Shown in pieces: positions 56,927 through 64,000 of a stretch of DNA of 64,000 nt. Origin of the DNA: Podaxis mareebaensis (lineage: Eukaryota; Basidiomycota; Agaricomycetes; Agaricales; Agaricaceae). Within the stretch, counting starts at the first letter, position 1. The number at the start of each line of letters is the position of its first letter. Made by a program: the position numbers and the translations under genes. The DNA lies in the NCBI GenBank assembly GCA_018524725.1, contig JAEUWP010000459.1, forward strand, positions 124,001 to 188,000, given 5' to 3'. The notes beneath the pieces were generated by a model. The model was not told the DNA's origin and did no database searches. It was given only the letters and a program-made list of their open reading frames with translations.

Positions 56927-58607
56927 ATGTCTTTCACTTCCAGCAACACTATGACCACTGACTACCCAACCACTCCTACTTCTACTACTTCCTTCACTCA
57001 AGCCTCATCACAGACCCTCATCTCTGCTCCACCCACTCCTCTTACCCATGAACCAACACCTTCCCCAGAAGATCGCCCCTCTACCCCTGAGTCCCTCTGC
57101 TATGAAGAACAGCAAAGACAAGTCACTGACATTGCAGAAGTCAGGTGCCAAATATCTGAGGTGTTCCAATTACATGAAGCACAAAGTGCCCAAAGGTGAA
57201 CCCTTTTGTCTCATGCCTTACAAGAAGCAGGCAATGCTGCTCTTTCTGCCACTGTATGACTCGACTCTCTATATGAAGATGCCTTTTCCCGAGCAAGGAC
57301 CACTCTTGAGTGTGGTAATCAATCAACTGAAGTTTTTGACTCTTTCAGGATGACTTGGTTTAATGCAATACATTGCCAGCTCCATGCTAACAGACTGGCC
57401 GATGAAGTCAGTGCCTGCCTTACTCAGGTTATTGACCTGCCAGGACTTGATCAGGAAAGGCGATACCTCTGAGGTGCCCACTGCGTGATTTTGCAAGTGT
57501 GAGAGGATGTATCTGCTTTTCTCCACCCACAAATTGGACTTAGATCTGGCAACATTACTCGCAACCCCTCGCCCTGACAGAACCAAGGAACCCCTTCAGT
57601 ATCTGAGCAACTTCATGATGTGGATCGACAACACCCCAAAACAGGAACTTCTGGAAATACAGAATTTGTTATCACTGATGGCCCTATCCTCACCCTATCC
57701 AACCAACACTCCACCTGCTATCAATGTAGCAATGTGGGTCATAGGGCGGATCAATGTGCAAGATACTATTGCCCCTTCTGCTGCCACTACACCCCCAGAC
57801 ATTACCAGAAGTACTGTTTCCTTAACCCCATCAGAACATGCCCACTATTCCACTATGCCAGAATCCTTGCCAACCGAGCCCAGCTTGCCATGGTCAGACT
57901 TGCCAAACATGCTGCCACTACCGGGCAGCAGGATGGTGGATGAGGAACTAGTGCTCCCACAAATGATCAATCTCAGAATGCTCATCCCTCAGCTCTCCCC
58001 TTACCAACTCCCTCCTCCTCTGCAGCTCAACCCCCATTGTCAGGAGACTTGAGATCTCCTTCACCTGTTCATCTGTGCTGCCACCAATGTCACACTCTCC
58101 TTCAGGCAGGCCTCACCACTGCCAACAACATCCAAGGACCTAGATTTGCTGATGAATGCCATGACAGATCTCCTCCATGCCTCTCCCATCATGCCATCAA
58201 TACCACCATCGTCCCCAGAGCCTCCGACTGATGCATTTGCCCTCGACAACGGACAGCTCAATCAATTGAGCATGCCCTCCAAAGTGTCATGGATGACACA
58301 GGAGAGGGAATGCATGAATATCCTTACAACAATGAAAACATTACTGGGAGCCATTGAGTTGAGTGAGGGCACTCAACCTTATGAAGGGGATCATGTTATG
58401 AATATTGCAGACTCTGAGATCACTGAGGAGACTGAAGACCCCGAGGAGCAGACTTACAAAGAATGGGATTTGATGAAGCACATGATGGTCAGCCTCTGGC
58501 AGGAAACTACCAAGTTGTGACAAACACTTGACTGGGAAATGTGTGAGAAGGTAGATGAAGCATGCCATTACCACAGAGTGTATTTTCCATGTGATGACGA
58601 TCTGTGA
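56927..58607 (+). pseudogene. Third ORF of the gypsy element, zinc-knuckle protein
   Basis: Downstream of the chromodomain a further coding region opens with a Thr/Ser/Pro-rich stretch (SFTSSNTMTTDYPTTPTSTT). It continues through broken frames to a CCHC knuckle, CYQCSNVGHRADQC (about 57716-57760), followed at once by a second Cys/His cluster, CPFCCHYTPRHYQKYC. The C-terminal end is TYKEWDLMK ... DWEMCEKVDE ... CDDDL with the stop at 58605, overlapping the start of the LTR. Stops and at least one frameshift interrupt it. Standard gypsy elements have only gag and pol, so this is either an accessory gene of this lineage or a captured host gene. Function unknown; nucleic-acid binding is suggested by the knuckle. 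Confidence 0.6.
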
Positions 58608-59148
58608 TTGATCGCTAAACTTACTGTTTCCTTTCTTAGATGCTTTTCTATATTTGGACTAGGTATAAGTTTCATTGCCTCTGTCATATTCATGCTTGCA
58701 TCAAGTATGTTCGCTCATGCAGACTTTCATCTATGACATATGCCTTCCTCTTCTTTACCATCTATGTTACTATTGATCTACTTCCTAAAGTAGTCATAGG
58801 ACTTAGTATATATATAACGCCTGGGCATGTAGATTAGCAAGTCTAATCTTAATGTGTGTTACCTCCTCTTGGTACTTGAATAAGTCCTTGAGCACCAGTA
58901 GCACATAAAGTCTACATCTCTTCACCCTTGTGGATAGCTTTTCTCTCTCCAGGCTTCTTGTTAACATTTTGTCCTGTGGAGTGTGCGATCTACATGAGTT
59001 CGCTGCCTAGAGACAACATGAACAGCCACCTGAGGTTAAACAGAGCAGCTCCTACTGACCTGTATAGGACTAGGACCTCTGCTTGTCTCTCTTACAAGGA
59101 TAGGCTCTGACTTAGGTGTTACCCAGCCAAAGAAGAAACCTTGTAACA
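58392..59148 (+). repeat. Gypsy repeat copy B: end of third ORF plus 3' LTR
   Basis: Same content as copy A. The LTR proper is about 58603-59148 (546 bp, equal in length to copy A). Differences between the copies are almost all CA against TG at the same dinucleotide, for example AAGTTGCAACAAAC in A and AAGTTGTGACAAAC in B, pointing to ancestral CG. Confidence 0.8.
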
Positions 59149-59739
59149 CCAAGTCTCCTGCAAGATAATTTCAGTAGAGTATCCTTGGTCAAAGCCTCCT
59201 GCAAGATAACTTCAGTGGAGCACCCTCTGACCTTTTGTCCAGACTATTGTCCAACACATCTCATCTACCCCTGCATATAACTAGGTACACTCCATCCAAT
59301 CCATATCCCTGACTCCCTCCTCCTTCTTATTGACCTTTCTCTGATTCCTGTTGCTAAGAACTCCAAACCCTCCTTCAGAGAGCATGCTCTGAGAGTGACT
59401 TTTGAAACTGACTTGATAACTACACCTGTGGTACAGAGAACATAATCCTTATTGATAGCAAATCTTATACTAAATGAGAGCTACTTGGAGTCTACTACAC
59501 CCTTTGCTATTCATGAGAAGGTGAAACTGAACTTCCTGAATCTCCATTAGGTATCCTGCCAAGATACTGACATCCTCTTTTGCTACAAACTTCAGCACAG
59601 CTGGCAGTTTGAGACCCTCCCTACCTTTGTTGAACATCCAACACTCTTTGCTCGGTTTGAAGAACATTTCCAACAGGCTAAACAAGCTCAGAGTCCAAAG
59701 TGGAGAAAAATAAATGTGATTTCAACTCTGGTGCTGTAA
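59149..59739 (+). pseudogene. Leader and ORF1-like remnant upstream of the LINE
   Basis: Immediately after the gypsy LTR there are two imperfect ~30 bp repeats (59155 and 59196, period 41). From about 59340 the plus strand reads broken protein: LITTPVVQRT, ESYLESTTPFAIHEKVKLNF, WQFETLPTFVEHPTLFARFE, EHFQQAKQAQSPKWRKINVI, ending just before the endonuclease frame. Position and content suggest the first ORF of the LINE, but no diagnostic motif is present. Confidence 0.5.
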
Positions 59740-60591
59740 ATGTCTAAAGGACAACATCCCAGCCCAGCTTCCCTCTCTTCAATTCCTATTTTGTTCTTCA
59801 ATGTTCATTGCTCCATACAGACTGTCAAAATTCTGCTGAATGATCCTATCTTCAAAGATATTTTAATTCTTTGCATACAAGAACTGCCTTTCAACACTAT
59901 TTGCAATATTCCCTCTATGGAAAACTCTGAAGGAGTACCATACAAAGGAATACCATACAACCCAAACTGGCATCTCTTTATTTCCAATGAGAAGCACCCC
60001 AGAATGGTGACTTTCATTCATAATTCATGCATATCCCTACTACCTGTCTCATACCCTGATATAATTTCTTCTCCTGATTTTCAACTAATTTCCCTCTCCT
60101 TTCCTAAGAAACATTACTTCTTGAACTGTTATCTTGACCCTTCTGATGACTCATCCATCTCCTATCTCAAATCTTACATCCACCTCTTCCCTAATAATAT
60201 TGTTTGCACAGGAGGGGATTTCAACACCCATTCCCCTGAATAGGATTCACATATCCTCTGCCATTCCACTAGAGCAGATCTCCTTACTGACATCATGAAC
60301 TCCCTAGGTCTTACACTTTCAATGCCCTTGGTTGAAAAGTATACTCACATCCCATTTGATGACTCAAAACATCCATCTATTATTGACCTTATCTTCATGA
60401 TAGATGATCCACTGCAACCAAGCCCAGTCCACTCAATACATGATGATTGGCAATTCAAATCAGACCACCTCCCCCACCTCACCTCCCTCCCCACTCCCTC
60501 CCCTTCCAACCCTTCATTGAGAAGCACACTATCCCCTGAGACTCTGAGGAAGAAGCCACATTCCTTTATTCCATCTCCATATGTCTTCAAC
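59740..60591 (+). pseudogene. LINE endonuclease domain (5' part)
   Basis: The frame contains SIPILFFNVHCSIQTVKILL, LILCIQELPFNTICNIPSME, then IVCTGGDFNTHSPE (the conserved GDFN of apurinic-type endonucleases) and HPSIIDLIFMID with the final SDH-like region nearby (FKSDHLPHLT). A TAG at 60241-60243 (after SPE) sits where relatives have Trp. Together with the reverse transcriptase downstream this identifies a LINE of the type widespread in agaricomycetes. The domain would nick target DNA to prime reverse transcription. Confidence 0.8.
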
Positions 60592-61253
60592 TGTTATGAA
60601 TTTAGTAAATGTTCACTATACAATTACTTATTATCTTTTTGAGTTATTTATCTTTGTTATATCCAAAAGCTTTAGTCTTTAGTTTGTTTTACTTAGACAA
60701 TAGTTATGCTTACATAAATATCAAAGTCATATGACATTTATGGATTAATAAGCTTTCATACTATTATTAGAAAAGAAGACTTCTTTGATAAAGAACTTTT
60801 TGTATCAAACTATTATTAGAAGAATTAGGCTTCTTTGTTCCAAGTCAATATCTGAGTCAAGCTTCAGTACCTGACAAACTTTGGATCATCAATTAGAAGT
60901 TATAATGTAGATATATTTAGGTACATTGTCCATAGGTATATAAACTGTCAATACTAACAAGTAGAAAGCATCATTTCTACTTGGTTAGGTGGAGACTCAA
61001 ATAGAAGTCTTTATCAACTATAATTGATATGATTTAAGTTGTGCTTATAATCTTTATCACTCTCTAAGTTGCCTAAGTCTTTCTATTGAGGTAGTAGATG
61101 TATTGTGCAACTATAAGTATTAGTTATCTTGACACATTGACTCTGTCAGTGCTTAAAGGTAATCTATCCATTAGTACATGAGAAGTCTCCTTTGATATGA
61201 TCTGTGGATATGTATCAGGCCTCTTTACAGACTGAAGCAGCCTCACTATAACA
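60592..61253. mobile_element. AT-rich insertion with LTR-like inverted ends inside the LINE
   Basis: The LINE coding frame stops making sense at about 60592 and resumes after 61253. The intervening 662 bp is markedly AT-rich, non-coding and starts TGTTAT and ends ATAACA, perfect 6 bp inverted termini as in LTRs. Flanking bases CAAC (left) and CCAC (right) could be a worn 4 bp target duplication. This is best read as a solo LTR that inserted into the LINE after the LINE landed here. Confidence 0.6.
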
Positions 61254-63847
61254 CCACCTCATACTGCCCTCTTTCCAGTCCAGTCAAGATGTTTGTGCAT
61301 ATGCTTCAGCCATGTCCTCTATCATTAACCAAGAATGGCAGAACAATACCAAATTAGTCAAAATCTGCACCAAATCTAAACCTTGGTGGAACCCCCAATG
61401 CTCTGATACTCTCAGAGCTTTCCAATGTCACAAGTCCAAGGCCAATTGGTCTAAATTCTGATGGGTCACATGCCAGTCCAAATGCACATTCTTTGACAAG
61501 AAAATCAAAGACATAGCTGAAGAAAATCAGTGCCCATGGGACCTTATGTCTTGGACTGGTAAGAGAAACCTCCCCTCCTCTCAATCCATCTCCTTCCAAG
61601 GAAAGAGTTGTAATGAGCTAGATGACCTCTGGCATGCTCTTGACTCTTCCTACAACTCTGCTTCTAACTGCCCAGTTGATTTAAGCACTATTGACTCCAT
61701 TGATGCTCAAGTGGAGCACCCATGGCCCCCTTTTTCTGATGCTGAATTATTTGATGCTCTCAACCCATGTGCTAATTCATCAGCTCCTGGACCTGATCAC
61801 CTTTCCTAGGCTCACATTAAGTATCTCATGTCCAATGACATACTCCATCACAACTTCCTCCTCTTCACCTCCAAGTGTGTAGAGCTTTCCACCTGGCTGG
61901 AACACTTCAAGAACTCCACCTCTGTCATCATTCCAAAGCCCAACAAGCCTCATTATTCCACCCTGAAAATGTTCTAGCCCATCCTCCTCCTCAATACACT
62001 TGGTAAACTTATTGAGAAGATGATCTCCACTCAAATGCAATTTGAAGCCACCCAATTCAACCTTGTTTACCCCCCTTCAGTTTGGAGGCATTATCCAGTG
62101 CTTGACTGAAGACACCAGCATATACATCACTCACCTAGTCCATTTGGGCTGGAAACATAAACTTAAAACAAGTGTCATTGCCTTCAATATCACCCAATTC
62201 TTCCCTTCCACCAATCACTCTATCCTCTGTGCTACACTCAAATGCCATGGTTTTAATTCTAATCTCATTTCCTTCTTCTCTCATTATTTAAAGGATTGCT
62301 TCACTACCTATTTCTGGAACAATTACCTTTCTCCAAAGTTTCCTGCTTCTATAGGCATAGGACAAGGTTCTACTCTCTCCCCTATCTTGACTGCTCTTTT
62401 GCTTTCCCCATTTATGTACAACTTCTCTTCTGACCCTCATTGTAAAATAGTTTCTTTTGTTGATGATGGACTCATTATTGTTCAGTTGGACTCATTTACT
62501 ACTAACTGCTGTCTTCTCACACAGATCTACAAATCATGCAAAGCCTACCTCTGTCACCTCAGCTTTGTCCTTGAAATAGACAAGACTGAGGCTTTCCATT
62601 TCTCCAATCAACCATCCCATGAACCCAATCCCTCCATTCCCATTGATGACACCCTCATCATCCACCCCAAACCCTTCCTTTGTTACCTTGGCTTTTAGTT
62701 TGACAGAAGTTTATCCTTTAAAGAACACATCTGGTACTATTCAACCAAGGCTCTCTCCACTGTCCAATGCATGTACATGCTTGGAAACTCCATTTGTGGC
62801 CTATCCCCACTATATAAGAGGCTTCTATACTGCTCCTGTGTGGTTCCTATAGCCACATATGGATTCCACCTATGGTTTAACTGCAATGCAAGATACCACA
62901 GACTCATCAAGTCCCTTCAATGCATATAGAGGCAAGCTGACCTATGGATTACTGGTACATTTTGTACCACCCCTACAGGCAGGGTTGAGGCCATTGCTGG
63001 TCTCATCCCCATCCAACTCCACCTCTTTAAACTCACTAAACAATGCTCCCTCAGATTCCACACTCTCCTCCCCTCTCACCCTCTCAAACTCCTCACACAT
63101 GATATTGACCCCCTAGATGCACATCACACTAAACAGTGCTCCATAGTGCTCAATTTTGTTTCAGATGCCCAACTGGTCACAGACTGGTTTCAGCCCCTCC
63201 ACCATAGCACCAAACCTGGCCAGCATCTGCTGGACTTGTTTAGCAATCAAATCAAATTCATCAAGTGCCCTGACCCTTCAAAAGAAGATGCCATGGTACT
63301 CTACATTGCCAATGCTTCCCATGCTTGAGATCTCTCCTTCTCTTCTCCTGTTTCCCTTTTAGTAGCTACTGACAGCTTGGTTCCTTCTAATCCTTCTCTA
63401 TCTGCTACTTCTTCCTTTTTAGTATTTGGCTCCTCTTCATCTGATATCCTCTCCTCTTCTGTTCACCCTTGTAGTGAAGTTACTTCTTCCAATTCCAAAT
63501 CTTATGCCCTCCACCTTAGTCTTTTTTCCTCCATCTCTCTTGCATCCTCATTAAATGCTTCTTCTATTGTAGTTTTTACAGACTCTATCTCTTCTGCTAA
63601 ACTTCTTTTTTCTTATAGGCCTCACAGCATGCACCAGGACTCCATCATAGTTGTACCACTCCTCCACAATTGGCTCTCCTCCTCCCCTCTTAACCACATC
63701 CACTTTTGGTCCATTCCCTCCTCTGCCAACTGGTCTATTCACTACTAGGCACACATCCTCACAAAATCTCTCTGTCTTCCTAATCCCAGACAACAGCCTA
63801 TTTGCACATCCCTAGGATTTGTTTGCAACCATTACACCCAGAAATGT
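61254..63847 (+). pseudogene. LINE reverse transcriptase and RNase H-like part (3' half)
   Basis: After the insertion: SKPWWNPQCSDTL, ANSSAPGPDHLS, HFKNSTSVIIPKPNKPHYST, ILLLNTLGKLIEKMIS, then a frame change at a C-run (about 62069). Then ITHLVHLGWKHKLKTSVIAF, FFPSTNHSILCA, IGIGQGSTLSPILTALLLSP and IVSFVDDGLIIVQ, with FVDD in place of YADD. The thumb region follows: FDRSLSFKEHIWYYSTKALS, VVPIATYGFHLWF, ADLWITGTF, then VEAIAGLIPIQLHLFKL. Further on VVFTDSISSAKLL resembles an RNase H catalytic segment. Stops are mainly TGA for Arg or TAG for Trp. The 3' end is near or beyond the window edge; no poly(A) is seen. Confidence 0.8.
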
Positions 63848-64000
63848 CTCTCACTATAGTAAGAGCACATGAACAACCCCTCCCATTGCAGCCACTCATG
63901 GCTCTATCTGCTCAACCCCACTGAACAGCCCCTCCAGCCCAAGTATGCCAAAGGTGGGACTTAGCTTAATTCACTACTTGGGCAAAACACCCAACTATAT
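63848..64000 (+). other. Probable 3' end of the LINE, running to the window edge
   Basis: About 150 bp of CpG-poor sequence after the last recognisable LINE coding segment. It has stops in all frames and no recognisable tail or target duplication before the window ends. Confidence 0.4.

Larger units (their letters stand above)
50757..58602 (+). mobile_element. Ty3/gypsy chromovirus retrotransposon, internal region, inactivated
   Basis: Between two ~546 bp LTRs lie, in order, gag with a zinc knuckle, pol (protease, reverse transcriptase, RNase H, integrase) ending in a chromodomain, and a third ORF with its own zinc knuckle. This gene order and the chromodomain place it in the chromovirus branch. 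It carries more than a dozen in-frame TGA stops and several frameshifts and cannot be autonomous. CpG is nearly absent throughout. A 25 bp perfect repeat occurs at 50853 and 50892 in the leader, and a 14 bp motif (TGTTTGGTGGTCTG) occurs at about 50968 and 51019. Confidence 0.9.

Noticed and set aside
50757..58602. Reassigned genetic code, with TGA read as an amino acid in the gypsy element
   Set aside because: Host genes in the window use TGA as a normal stop. The TGAs align with arginine in relatives and not tryptophan, and CpG depletion explains them.

Overview
This is nuclear DNA of a filamentous basidiomycete, most likely an agaricomycete mushroom-forming fungus. The evidence is gene density with genes on both strands every 1-3 kb, many GT-AG introns of about 45-70 bp, CpG-rich host genes, and a characteristic gene set: a DUF6533 seven-helix protein, a DyP peroxidase, a GMC oxidoreductase with a proline/glycine linker, a DASH subunit, and a medA/Medusa regulator. 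No prokaryotic signals, rRNA, CRISPR or confident tRNA genes were seen. Coordinates below come from hand-spliced models in which reading phase was checked across each intron where exons are listed.  Layout. The first ~43 kb is a dense housekeeping and regulatory block: LETM1/MDM38 (truncated at the left edge), a hypothetical protein, Mediator MED27, a medA-like regulator, a giant DOCK180-type RhoGEF, DASH SPC34, a DUF6533 membrane protein, ATG5, DBF4, a secreted protein, a regulator with two tandem Zn2Cys6 clusters, S-adenosylmethionine decarboxylase, a FAM210/DUF1279 mitochondrial protein, a small complex I subunit, a RAX2-like polarity marker with a cytoplasmic SH3 domain, REI1, a PP2C phosphatase, a THO1/SARNP-type SAP protein, HAP2/NF-YA, a hypothetical nuclear-type protein and a GMC oxidoreductase. 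A gene-poor stretch (43.1-44.6 kb) and a DyP peroxidase with an unclear 5' end (45.1-47.1 kb) follow.  From about 47.8 kb to the right edge (16 kb) the window is mobile-element DNA: a 5'-truncated Ty1/copia remnant with one LTR (minus strand), CpG-poor filler, a Ty3/gypsy chromovirus with gag, pol, chromodomain and an extra zinc-knuckle ORF between ~546 bp LTRs, and a LINE with endonuclease, reverse transcriptase and an RNase H-like remnant, itself interrupted by a ~660 bp LTR-like insertion. The gypsy element and LINE are heavily mutated. Most in-frame stops are TGA at positions where relatives carry arginine, and the two LTR copies differ mainly as reciprocal CA/TG pairs. That is the expected mark of cytosine-methylation decay at CpG.  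The host genes share no single pathway. Several belong to polarity and growth control (DOCK, RAX2, medA), chromosome duplication and segregation (DBF4, SPC34), transcription (MED27, HAP2, SAP protein) and mitochondrial function (LETM1, FAM210-like, complex I). The most unusual items are the tandem-duplicated Zn2Cys6 exon, the RAX2-SH3 architecture, the DyP C-terminal repeat insertion, the CCAAT boxes at the start of the CCAAT-binding HAP2 gene, and the CpG-decayed element cluster.
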